Shown: in pieces, positions 12,007 through 23,208 of the stretch
Layout: every line of letters starts with the position of its first letter
Numbering within the stretch: the first letter of the stretch is position 1
Position numbers and translations under genes: made by a program
Notes under the pieces: generated by a model
Databases searched by the model: none
Seen by the model: the letters and a program-made list of their open reading frames with translations, nothing else
What the model was told of the DNA's origin: nothing
Assembly (NCBI RefSeq): GCF_002994745.2
Contig: NC_037090.1
Coordinates: forward strand, 18,774,001-18,838,000
Length of the DNA: 64,000 nucleotides
DNA from: Rosa chinensis
Taxonomy: Eukaryota; Streptophyta; Magnoliopsida; Rosales; Rosaceae
Reading direction: 5' to 3'

Positions 12007-13574
12007 TCATTGCTGACCAAATACAAAAGACTCCACTTTAGTCAATAACGGTGCAGGAAAGTGTTGAGCTTGAAGCTTGTCAAGCAGAGGAGTATCGAGC
12101 CAACGATCTGACCAAAACATGACAGATTTACCATCCCCTACAAGCCATCTGGAATTCTGAAAAATTAGTAGAAGAATAGCCTTTAAACCATGCCAAATTG
12201 AATAACCAAAATATCTATACTTCATTTGACGACAAATAGAGAAACGAGTGCATGCAAAAGAGCTCCATAAGGATACAGATGTGAGAACATTCCGGCCTAA
12301 ACTTAGAAGAGCAGTAGTGTTATTGGATTTAAGATCACGTAAACCAAGACTAGGTTCTTCCTTAGGAGCACAGACTTGCTGCCAAGAAACGGGGACAATC
12401 TTTTTAATAGCCAAGTTCCCAGACCAAATAAAATAACAAGCACAAGGAGACAAGTGTTTCAAGACCAAAGGTAGACATAGCAGCTATGAAGAAGTAAACC
12501 CTGAAAAATATCATATACCAATTGCACCCGGCCCGCCACGGATAAAAGTTTTCCTTGCCACCTGAAAAGACGAGCCTTTGCTTTATCTGCAATACCTTGA
12601 AGATGAATTCAACGTGGCTTGCCCTTAAATATGAGTACACCCAAATAAGTGAAAGGGGTAGCTCCGAATTTAAAACCAAGAATCCGTTTCACACATTTAC
12701 GTCTATGGGAATAAGACTCCCCCATATAGAAAGTACTTTTATCCTTATTCACCATTTGCCCCAAAGCAGCACCATAATTTACTAGAAATTTCTGTAATCG
12801 TTTGAGAGAATTGGCATCCCCACGACAATAAATAAACAGATCATCACCATAGAGCACATGTGTGAGTGCGCAACCTCTTGGCTACGAAATAGGCTTAACA
12901 CGTCGAGAAGAAAAAAGCAAAGAGCTAGAGTCCCCGACTTAGTGCTTCTTCTGCAAGGCAAAATAAGAGAGGGGAGAGAGGATCCCCTTGTCTTACCCCC
13001 TATGTATGCACAACTTAAGAAACCATGAGGAGGAACCATTTATTAAAACAGAAAGCTTTGCTGACTTTAGGATGGTAGCAACCAAGTCTATGAATCCAGT
13101 AGAAAATCCAAATTGTGTCAAAACCTGAAAGAAAAATTGCCAATTTAAAGTATCAAAAGCTTTAGCAATATCAACTTTAATTCCCACATTACCTCCTGAG
13201 ATTTTCCGATCCAATAAATTAAATCCTTCCAAAACAAGTGAAATGCAATTAGAAATCCTCCGGCCATTTAGAAAAGCTGTTTGCTGAGGAGAGATAATCC
13301 GAGATGCAATAGGGCCCAATCTGCTGGCTATGATCTTTGGAATAATTTTAAATAGAAAATTAGCAAGTGCAATGGGACGATACTGTGAGATAGCACTTGC
13401 TCCCTCAACTTTCGGCACTAGCACAATGAAATTAGAGTTTGCATTGGGGTATAACCAGTTTTGTTGGAAAAAGAACTGAACAAAAGCAATCACATCTTGA
13501 CCCACAATATCCCAGCAAGTTTGATAAAAAGAACCTGGAAAGCCATCCGGACCAAGAGTGCTAGAAGGATCCAT
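12007..13574 (-). pseudogene. LINE reverse transcriptase, frameshifted
   Basis: The first frame (12993-13574) has LGPDGFPGSFYQTCWDIVG, YRPIALANFLFKII, ISPQQTAFLNGR and VDIAKAFDTLNWQF. Reading then moves between frames to the catalytic block YGDDLFIYCRGDA (about 12815-12857) and FGATPFTYLGVLIF (about 12620-12665). The latter part, with GNLAIKKIVPVSWQQVC and LGLRDL, is at 12007-12468. At least three frame breaks and a stop make it non-functional. Confidence 0.88.
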
Positions 13575-14036
13575 AGAGAAAACTGCACTCCGAATCTCAT
13601 CCGCGGAAGGAACGGAAACCAGAGTAGAGTTTTCATCGGCAGAGACTAAGCTAGGAATAACCTGACAAAATTCATCAACACCTTGTGGACCACATGATCA
13701 GCAATGCTTTGTGGCTCAAAGAGTAGAGCCTCCCCATCTTGTAGACAATTAATTGTTGCTCTTGCATATTTATTCCGAGCGTAAGCATGAAAAAAAAAAA
13801 AAAAAGAGCATTTATCACCTTATCTAAACCATTTAACTCGTGCCTTATCTCTCCAAAATGCCTCCTGTTGGCGAATAGCCTCAAGAACTGCAGTCTTAGC
13901 ACTTAATTCTGCCTCAAAATTACTTTCACAAGACCCATCAGAAGCTATATTTTGCTGAATGGTTGCCAAATTGGCACGTGCAACCTCCAAATTTCTATGA
14001 ACATTTCCAAAGACAGTGTTATTCCAATTTTTCAGG

Positions 14037-14860
14037 CTAGTTTTCAAGGCTCTCAACTTTTGCAAAAGTGACATACATAGGGCAACCCACAGGCGTGGTA
14101 GTAGACCAACAATTCTCCTCCAACTGCTTAAAAGATGAATGAAGTAGCCACATAGACTGGAAGCGAAAAGGTTTTGGCCCACTTGACATAATCTTGCTAG
14201 CTGAGAATAGAAGACTGCAATGATCAGAAACTGTTCGAGGAAGAGCAATGCAATTGGTAAAAGGCCAAAAACCAAACCAACAATCATCACAAAGAGAACG
14301 ATCAAGTCTTCGCTCCAAATGGCGTTGGCCCCAACCTTTAGACCAGGTAAAGAAAGCCCCTGTTGTATCCAAATGGGTGAAATTGCAAAGCTCTGTAGTA
14401 CTGCGAAAATCCTCACAAGAAGAGCGAAGTGGGATACCCCCACCCAAAACTTCATGAGCCCCGAGTACTGCATTAAAATCCCCAATAGCCATCCATGGGA
14501 TTGAAGTATTTTGTCGAAGAGTCAATAAGTCTAACCATAGAGACTTAAGCTTAACCATAAAGGTTGCAGCATAAACAAAAGCAAAACTGAGTAAGAGTCC
14601 CCTCCATTTTAATTTGAACATTGATATGCTAATCTGAAACAAAAACTAGAGAAGGAGTAGCAATATTCAAGGAACCAAAAAGCCAAATGTTTGGGAGAAG
14701 GTTACCTCGATTATTTACAGTAATTGGCTGCAAATTTAAAGAAGCCAAAAAGAAGCGGGTACAGAATCAATGGAAACCATTGGCTCTGAAATGCATACCA
14801 AATCCGGGCTGTGCTGACAACATATATTTGATAATTCGGAACGAGAATCTGAATTACCAA
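14037..14860 (-). pseudogene. LINE endonuclease (EEP/APE type), frameshifted
   Basis: It reads GIGNSDSRSELSNICC, SPDLVCISEPM, then in a shifted frame WMAIGDFNAVLGAHEVLGGG, FTHLDTTGAFFTWSKGW, HLERRLDRSLCD and TVSDHCSLLF. These are the E-P, G-D-F-N and S-D-H motifs of L1 endonucleases. The usual start of the domain (W-N-V-R-G) is missing. At least two frame breaks are seen. Confidence 0.85.
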
Positions 14861-14895
14861 TACCATAGAGACTTACGCTTAACCATAGAGGTTGC

Positions 14896-14913
14896 AGCAA
14901 GCTCTCCCTACTT
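14896..14913. repeat. Target-site duplication of the inner LINE, copy 2
   Basis: Exact copy of 10443-10460, followed by the rest of the interrupted outer LINE codons (YAMSVFQL). Confidence 0.93.
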
Positions 14914-15262
14914 ATGCTATGAGTGTTTTCCAATTGACAAAAAATCTCTATGAAGATCTTGAGCAATTATGTGCAAAGTTTTGGTGGGGAAGTACGCTAG
15001 ATAAAAGGAAAATTCATTGGAACTTTGGAAGGCATTGTGTAACCCTAAAGAGAAAGAAGGCCTAGGATTTCGTAGTTTGGCAGAGTTTAATTCAGCAATG
15101 TTAGCAAAACAAGCTTGGCAGGTGGTCAATAACCCTCAATCTTTGATTACTCGATTGTTTAAAGCTAAATACTTTTCGGATGACTCATTAGCAGCTGAAG
15201 TTTGTAATCTATAAGCATTCGTTCGATCAATAAAGTCTGACCTCGTTTTTCTCAAAAAAAAG

Positions 15263-15614
15263 GTCAAAAGCTATTCAAAAACTATAATTTGCAGTTAGAG
15301 CTGAAATATGTGGTATCAAAGTAAGAAGGATAGAAACAAATGGCTGGAGGATCGGTTGCACAACACTTTCAGAGGAATTTTCACTACTTTTTGAAACTTC
15401 ATATAACAGCTAATTGCATGTCATAATGTTTTACAAGTTCACTAAATGTAAGGTTGATCTAGCTCGTCCTCCACAGAGTTCAGTATCTCTAAGAATGAGG
15501 AAGAGCCATGAAGAGATTTTCAGGGGTAACATGAGGCGACCCTTTCAACTTTTAATTTTTTTTAATTTTATTTATTGACACAATTTCGATTGAAGTCACC
15601 TAATCCCATAGCTT
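15263..15614. other. Gap between the outer LINE and URH1
   Basis: About 350 bases forming the 3' flank and probable 3' UTR of the minus-strand URH1 gene. Nothing else was seen. Confidence 0.4.
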
Positions 15615-18600
15615 TCACGATGTCATCAGTCGATCTCTTATATAATCAAGGACTTCATCCACGTTCACTGTCCAAGCAACTTCAACAGGGGAATAGCCTG
15701 TCCATGGATTGTTTGAATTCCAACTGTAACAAGTTCAACTTAGTTTAAGGAAACAGTTGCATAGAGTAGAATTCAATTCAAGAAAAAAACTGATGTGCAC
15801 ATACTTCTTTAGTCCTTGATCCATCAGTGTGTGCCCAACACAGATGCCCTGAGTCTCAACCCTCACAACCCCCTTCTTGTATGTAAAGAGATCAGGACGG
15901 ACTACTGCTACAAAACTGACAGGGTCATGGAGGAAAATCCCTGAAATGAACACATGTCAGAGATTCATTCAGATGTAAGTATAAAATAATAAAACAACGA
16001 TAACAATGACGGCAAGTGCAAGTTCATCTCATATATTAAATTACCATAAACACCATCAGATTTCACATGCCAATCTCTGTAGAATTTACAAGTGTCACTT
16101 ATGAATTGAGCATGTTTTCCTTTTGATTCCCGCAGTTGGAGGAGGTCAGAATCTGAACCAAAATACAGTTATCAAATCAGAAGGATGTTATTTCACTAGT
16201 CCTCAGCATATGAAAAGATGAATTGGAAGGTGAAGCAAACTGTAAACTTAAGTCCCACCTGTAAACTTGAGTTGGGTCGTAATATTTATTCCAACAACAG
16301 TAATGTTAGCCCCAGATGTAAACACAACATCTGCTGCTTCCGGGTCTCCATAAATCTGCAAGTCAGAGATCGGTGTCATCATGTGCATTTTGTTGAGATG
16401 AATTCAAATCATGCACAATTGAGTAGTTTCCTGCTTTAAGACTTACAAGTAGAAGTCTAGAACTCAGGATCAAAATATCCAAGTGGCATATAAAGTTACT
16501 ATGATGGAACATTTTAATTAGACTCTTTACTTAAGGTGCAATGATAATCGTCCTCCTCCGGGAGGTGAGTTAACAAGGATAGGAACAACTAACTGCAGTT
16601 ATACAAGTACATGAGCCAAAAGTAGGCTGGAGGGATAGAAACAAATCCCACACTATGTTTTTCACAAAAGAGCTTTTTAGATTAAGAAAATGAGATCATT
16701 TGGCGAAGTTAAATTTACTTGTTGTCCCAACCCATTTAGGATCATCAGGGCAGAAACAGGTGGCACTTACATTTGCTTCAGCAGCAGGATTTACATTTCC
16801 CAGTGCAAAGAAAGCACCGCCAAGTACAACCACCCTCTTCACCTTTCTTGCAAAGGAAGAATCCCTTTTGATTGCCTGAGCAAGGAAACATCAATTAATC
16901 AGAGATGAATTTTGAAAGTATGAATATTGAAGGAAAAAAGAAAAGGGGCAAAGGGCAAGTATTTGATACTTCAACTTACCAATGCCAAGTTTGTCAAGGG
17001 GCCAAGGGCAAGTATTGATACTTCATCAGGATATTGAGACACTGTATCAACAAGAAATTCAGCAGCAGTCTTCTCAATTTTCTTTGTTTCTGGAGGAGGT
17101 ATAAATATGTTCCCCAATCCATCGGAACCGTGGATAAAGTCAGCAACACGTGGCCTTCCACCCTGTTTCCAGAATTAACATGGTTATGATAAAATTAATT
17201 AGAGTTTTTACTAGGTTCAGTAAACTAGAGGCATGGGGAAAAGGTTAAGGGTAACAAAACTGTGAAGTGTAATAAAAGTGGTCAACTAAAAAGAAAAAAA
17301 AAACAGAGAGATGATACGAAACTATGATCCAAAGGTGCATCTCTATAAAGATTTTTCATAAAGCCATATGCACCCAAGGTTGATATCATATGTGACCAAA
17401 CTCTGCTGAAGAGAAGACTAAGATGGGTAAAGTAAGGAATACATATGAAAGTAATTACCTTCAGAGGCTCAGGGCTTCCCTCCGCCACAGGCACACCTGG
17501 CTGCCCTGCGATCTCACACTATCCTTTGCACATTAAGCAAACTAGTTTGATCAAGAACATGCTCAAAATAATAATAAAAAATATGAATCAGTATAAAAAC
17601 TCATTTACAAGAAGATGGAATCAGTACAACACACATACGAGAAGCAAGGCATTGCGAGTGGCATCTTCAGTGGTAACATTACCGAATATTGTTGTCAAGC
17701 CCAATATTTCCAACTCCGGAGTTTGAAATGCCATTAAGATTGCCATAGTGTCATCTGCTGATTGCCAATTGAAAAGACAGTCATTACACCTCTTAATAGG
17801 AAAAAGAAAAAGGACAGTGCACGCTGGTGTAGCATATATCCAGTAACCAAAACATCTATCATTTAGTCCAAAGTCATAATCCATTTAAATGTTATTTGAA
17901 TTCCCTTCTATGTGGTAATTATAAACTATCTGATCAGCTTATTCTTAAAAGGAAAGTAAATACATTGAGAATAAGAGTAAGGAATTCCACCCCCCCCACC
18001 CTGTGTATTTTTTTCTGAGTCTTTCTGTTGCCCTTTCCCGAAGTAGTAGAAGAGATGTGTTCTTGCAAGACTTTTTTTACAGGTAGCAGACATACTCTAA
18101 ATTCATTACTTCCCCATAATCTTTGAAACTAGAATGAACATAAACAAGAAGTTGACTCCTAAAAAATCAGAAAGCAAACAGGAGAAAGCAGGAAGCAGAT
18201 TACTTAACTAAATCACACAAAGCTTTCAATTTTCTTGAGTGAGACTACTAAAACATGAGCATTATTCCCAATTTCATTGCACGTACTCTTCGTCACCAAA
18301 GATTTTCATAATCAAGCATATGACTGAGTCAAAATCGTTATCCAGCAAAATACTCAAACCTATCCCTTCCTTTCATTATCATCAATTCCCAGTTGCAAAC
18401 CAAACTAATCAAAACAGGGTCAAAAAGTCAAGACCGCCATAAAAAATTGACAAAAACAAACAAAAAATTCCACAAACAAAAATCAAATTTCACACACATC
18501 ATCCACATAAAGATTCTCACGCTAACACCATACCGCCAAATCCGTAATCACATCCAAAAATCAAATACCATAATAATGCAGAACGCCAGAAGAGAAAACA

Positions 18601-18986
18601 CTGTTTGGATTCTCAGAAAAAAAAATCCAAAATGCAGCAAAAGAAAAAATAGGTGGATCAAACTAACGAAAGGTGCAAGCTTGATTAGCACCAATTCAGC
18701 CCAATTTCAACCCTTTCTTCTCCTTAGCCCAACCAAGTTCCCCACTTCCCACAACTCAAACCATGAAAGAAAACATAGAAATCAAACATGTTCATGTTTC
18801 TCCCCACATTATCTCAGCAACCAAACAGACATAGAATAGCAGAACACAAAACGAAGCGAAGTGGGACTTACCGATACCAGGGTCAGTATCGATTATAAGC
18901 TTCTCACGCTTCAGATTACACCCCAAAACGCCGTCGCTTCCTCCGCCGACCACCGCACCGTCGGAATTCGTCATCACAGTCCCCAT
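15615..18986 (-). CDS. URH1: Uridine ribohydrolase (nucleoside hydrolase), nine exons
   Basis: The exons are 18872-18986, 17639-17754, 17459-17518, 16980-17162, 16771-16875, 16259-16355, 16045-16152, 15805-15940 and 15615-15723. All are GT-AG and in phase, for about 342 residues, close to Arabidopsis URH1. The family signature DTDPGIDDTMAI (calcium and ribose binding) spans the exon 1/2 junction. Other conserved parts are FGNVTTEDATRNALLL, SILALGPLTNLALAI, VVVLGGAF, GNVNPAAEANIYGDPEAA, NITTQ and the C-terminal GIFLHDPVSF, which carries the active-site histidine. The enzyme splits uridine, and often inosine or xanthosine, into base and ribose for cytosolic nucleoside salvage and breakdown. The start was set at MGTVMTNS; an ATG two codons upstream (18992) is possible. 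No lesion was seen. Confidence 0.95.
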
Positions 18987-18992
18987 CAACAA

Positions 18993-21900
18993 GCGCTTTC
19001 GGTATCCTTCGATAAGGGTTAGGGATCAACAGATAGAGAAAGAAGAGTCGCGCTCGGGGTTATATATAATGTGTGTATGTATATGCGCGTGTATATTATA
19101 TATGGTATATATTATACATCAACATATACATACACAGAGAGGGCGACGATGATGAGATTGGGGTTTCGATGGAGACGAGGATGGCGTTGCGAAACTGAGC
19201 TGACGGGAGAGAGAGAAGCCTATCGGCGATATATAAATGGGGTTTGCTTTGGTTAGGTGCCCCGAAGATGAAGTAGGGGATGCTGCAATTTGGACGAATA
19301 GGAGAGCGACGGGTGGCGTGTTTCCAGTGGATCTGAATCTTGTCCCGTGTTTTCGTTTGGAATTAATTCAGTCTTCTCTGTTTTTTAGAGGAAATTACGA
19401 AGTGTGGTTCCAACTTCCAACTGGAAATTCCTGTAATATTCCTGTGGGATAGGGATGTAGGGTGAAATTCGGGTAATATACTCTTGCAGAGATAGGGATT
19501 GTGAAAAACGAGAGGACCGACGTTACTAGGACAATAATCACATCCGAATGCAAACTCGAGAGAAAGAGGAGAAATTCGAACTTGTGATTTTGTAGTTATA
19601 AGCAACTCATATGAAAATTTTATTTAAAAAAGAATTGAATTTAAATCTACCTCCTTGAATCTTATACAAAAAATTATTTGTGTCATTGAATTTATAATTT
19701 GATCACATTTGCCTTTATGCTCTCTTGTGCAACAAGTATCCCAATACATAATCGTATAAAACTTCAAGCTGTTTTTGGGATAAGTTTGGAATCTTCAATA
19801 AGCTCAATACATGACAAAATTGGTATTACTAATTTATACTATTTTAGATATAAGATATCTCTAAATTATGAAAAGTTATCTTAATTTGTTCAGATAAGGA
19901 CAATACCATTATTGAAACCCCTTTGCTTTCTTAATTAAGATAAGCCAGCCAGGATCATGAATATTTGGAGCCTTAAAAGGGAAGAATCATATATCATACA
20001 TGCAATGGGGTTTGGTAGTTCCTTTTAGGTTTTAACATAGTATTAATATCAGCTTTCTGTTTTTCAGTAAAAACATGTCCTGCAATTCTCTTCTAACTAC
20101 CCACAATAATCAAGCAGCCCAGAAATTTCAGACTCCTGGACCGTGACAGCTTTCACATGATGAGAATTAACATTAGAACAACTTTCAATTATATATCGAG
20201 ATTTATTCTTTGGACAAAAGCATATCTATATTTAAGTAGATAACAATCTGACCAACCTGCAAAATGTGATGAAACCACGAACCATTACAACTTACAAGCA
20301 TTGGATGATGACACCGCCACATGATTATCGTGGAATGATGACACCACTAGCATTATTGAGCCTTAAAAGAGTTTAGTGCTTTGTCACCGTTTGAAAATAT
20401 TATAGCTGCAATAATAATGCATCTAATTCTAACGGATCTCTAAATTTTATTTTATTTTTTAAATAAAATGGGTGTCAATCCATTAATAGTTGAATATAGG
20501 TAACATCACACATATAGCTCACCAAAAATTTTGGCTATGAAAAAATTGAGTTATTTTTAGAGAATCCTAAAATAAACTAAAAACAACACTACCATTTTGA
20601 ATAAGACCAATTAATAAAGAAATAATTTCCTAACACTAGTAGGGAAAGCTCTGAAATAACTCAAAAACTAACCCTAATTTATTCATGTTGTTGCAAAATT
20701 ACTCTACTCATGGGCACCCTCAAGAATGTTGACAATCACAATCTGACTCTTGCTCACATCCATGCGTTCCGCCCTCTAAAGTTATATTTAGCTAACAAAT
20801 CTTACATTAAATGAATGATCTCTTGAAAATATGTGTATTGCATCCCTCTATTTTAAATCTATTCTAAATGACAAATATATATGCTATGTGCTTACTGGCT
20901 CAACATGAGAAATGACCTAAGAGAAAACCCTAAATAAACTCACAAGTATGTTGCCCTCCTAGCCGTAATTTGCTATGAGGGACGAAGTCCTTCTCAATCA
21001 ATAAATCCTCTAAATGTCTACCAAAATAAGTGTGGAGTTTTATCTCAAAAGGTCTCGATACTATTAAGAATAATTCAACCACTTATATTTCTTATGTTGT
21101 TTTGTCTCGTTTTTAATGTGGGATTTTTCTTTACTTATCAAGCCACACGTCACTGCACCTTGAGTCTACAACCCAGTTCCATCATGATAGGAATTTTTTC
21201 TTTGAGCTAGTTCTACCAGTTGCACTTTTGAGTTGTCACATTGACCACTTGCTTATCTCCATTTTGAATAATGAGGTGTCTCAATCGAACTTTTTAATTC
21301 TAAACTTGACATAGTACTGATATTATTTTCTACTTAACTACAATGTCTTCAATAGATATATAATTTTTGAATAAATAATCTAACCATTTATATTCCTTAT
21401 ATTATTGTGTCTCATTTCCACAATGTTCCCTAGAGAAGCAAAACATAGAGTAGTGAAATCTTCCGATTTGCACTTCATTTAATAAGCTCACCCTCACTTG
21501 CGTCTTAAAAAAAAAAACGAATTTCACTACAAATTCAATAGCATACTAAAGCATAATCTACCTAGTGCTCGACGCTGGGATGACGGATTCCCACTTAGTA
21601 TTCTCTATGCTTATAATATTGCTCGCTTTGATTAAAATTACCCAAGAGACTTTAATTTTTTTTATATCGTTTTGGCTAGTCTTTCTTTAATAGAACACAA
21701 AAATATATTAGGACAAAAGCATGTGGCTACACATGTCACATGGCAAAGACACTTTTTCCCCGAGCAACATGAATAGTTGGCAACTTCGTATCTACACTGT
21801 ACACACAAGGCAAAGCGTACACCAAACACCGACCAACGATCACAAATGTTGAATCCTTGTAAGGTCTCCCTTTTGATTGCACCACCATGTGCTATGATTG

Positions 21901-22560
21901 GTCTCTGTTACTGTCTTATTATCCTGTACAGTTGTTGATTAGTATGCCTCAGCAGAAAAAACTGGACCTGACAACCAGATTGTGATTTCGCCTTTGGAGT
22001 TGGTCAGAGCATTCGGTTACATCAAGAATTTGATTTTTCTACTATATCCAACAAAAGAAAATCACCGATTGATTTCCAATTTGTAGTTTTTTTGTAAGGA
22101 GGATTCCCATATAATCAAGGATCTAAAAGTTAAACAATGCAAAAATTTTTGATGTTGCAGCTCCCCCTCCTTAGTTCTTGTTTTCCAGTTACCGCTGCTT
22201 GGTTCTGGGTTTTTTTTCTCTTGTATTTGTTTCCTCATTACCAAAAAAGAAAAAGAAAAAACAATGCAAGAACCTTTTGGTTCAAAAGTGAGCATCTACT
22301 TACAAAATGGAATCTAGGATGTAATGATTTTTCAGGATTTCCATCGCTACATTACCAACACATACAAAAACTGATTTGCCCAATTGGAGCCAGAGCAAAG
22401 CAACAGATAACATGTATCATCCTTCATTTTCATAGTTCATAGTTAACCCCATTTACACGGCAGTGGCCCTCTACAAAACTTGAAAAGGGTTAAAAAAAAA
22501 CCCGCCGTAAAGTTTTGACCACACAACTGGTTGGTGTCGGTTCATGGTCCAAAAGGGTCA
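18993..22560. other. URH1 promoter side and a long AT-rich intergenic region
   Basis: Next to URH1 is an alternating TA/CA-rich stretch (about 19060-19135), then AT-rich sequence with no coding signal. Two diverged copies of a block of about 55 bp occur near 21068-21125 and 21374-21425 (shared AACCA-TTATATT-CTTAT and TGTCTC). They could be the ends of a small degraded element, but no boundaries could be set. Confidence 0.4.
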
Positions 22561-22569
22561 GGATGCTTC

Positions 22570-22673
22570 AATCAGTTGTATGCAAGTCGTACACTTGCTT
22601 TGAAATTCACTGTCTGTACCTCAAGGGCAGATTTTGGCCCACAGTCTGCATCAAAACTTGCTGCCTGCACAAA
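22570..22673 (-). other. Possible alternative last exon or 3' UTR exon of TAF12
   Basis: A good acceptor (TTGTTTGTGCAG) precedes GCAGCAAGTTTTGATGCAG. If joined to a GTGAAG donor inside the codons for KMREVT at the end of the main model, the protein would end a few residues later (KMRSKF). Otherwise the segment is untranslated. The end is approximate and evidence is only by splice-site reading. Confidence 0.35.
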
Positions 22674-23208
22674 CAATAGAACCATATGAGAAACAAAGCA
22701 ACAATAATGGGAGAAGACAGGTGACAGGTATATGACTGGTACACTGAAATCTTTGAGCATAGAAGATGAAACCAATTTTCTGATGCCAAGGACAGACCAC
22801 TGTTTTGATTAAAAGAGAGCAAAAAGGAGAGCCCCAACTCAGAAAAGGAGTTTCTTAAGTTCATTTTGGCCAAACTCGGTAAAGGAGTTAGGCACTGATA
22901 CTCGTCAAGTCTACACTAATCTTTTGGCTTCAACCATCCACCAGGATTCAATGAAAGCAGATATTAGAATCCAATGTCAACATTTCACAAGCATCAATCA
23001 TGAACTCACAAATAAGAGCAAACTTTCTGAGTTTCTGCACTTCAAAATCATAAATAATCATGCATACTTGGGAAAAACAAGTATCTCGCCAATAAGATCA
23101 ATTAGCTGCAACCTAGAAGATGACCTCACTTACAAGCATATCTGAACACAAATATCTGTATCATATTTACCTAACCTATTTTCATTATCAGATATGCTCG
23201 AAACAGTA

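Larger units (their letters stand above)
10461..14895 (-). mobile_element. L1-type LINE inserted antisense into the older LINE
   Basis: This is a 4.4-kb insertion with an 18-bp target duplication, a tail of about 13 T on the plus strand (a poly-A on its own strand) at 10461-10473, and the domain order of plant L1 elements on the minus strand: endonuclease, RT, zinc-binding domain, RNase H. Many frameshifts and stops break it, so it is inactive. The 5' end is truncated just inside the endonuclease (GIGNSDSRSELSNICC, about 14820-14865) and capped by a short copied internal segment. Confidence 0.93.
9341..15262 (+). mobile_element. Degenerate L1-type LINE, 5'-truncated and split by a second LINE
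   Basis: The plus strand encodes the RT part of a plant L1-type LINE: YPTKSPRPTGMPPLFFQ (about 9482-9540), LRPIALCNVIYKI, LKLDLSKAYDRMEW (about 9887-9930), [10 protein letters not shown], then LVNFDKSFVVFSKN. The stretch between [10 protein letters not shown] and [11 protein letters not shown] is shorter than usual, and the catalytic F-A-D-D reads FAND, so RT is dead. Coding resumes at 14914 exactly where it broke at 10442 (VEQALPT | YAMSVFQL), continuing to KFWWGS and GLGFRSLAEFNSAMLAKQAWQV, and ending in AATAAAG and a short A-run at about 15255-15262. The 5' end is approximate and the element's own target duplication was not found. Confidence 0.85.

Noticed and set aside
13461..14504. Plus-strand frames opposite the inner LINE
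   Set aside because: The minus strand has clear endonuclease and RT motifs; the plus frames are antisense shadows.
18393..18839. Plus-strand frame of 148 codons within URH1 intron 1
   Set aside because: It lies in an intron of a well-supported gene, is Asn/Lys/Ser-rich and has no motif.
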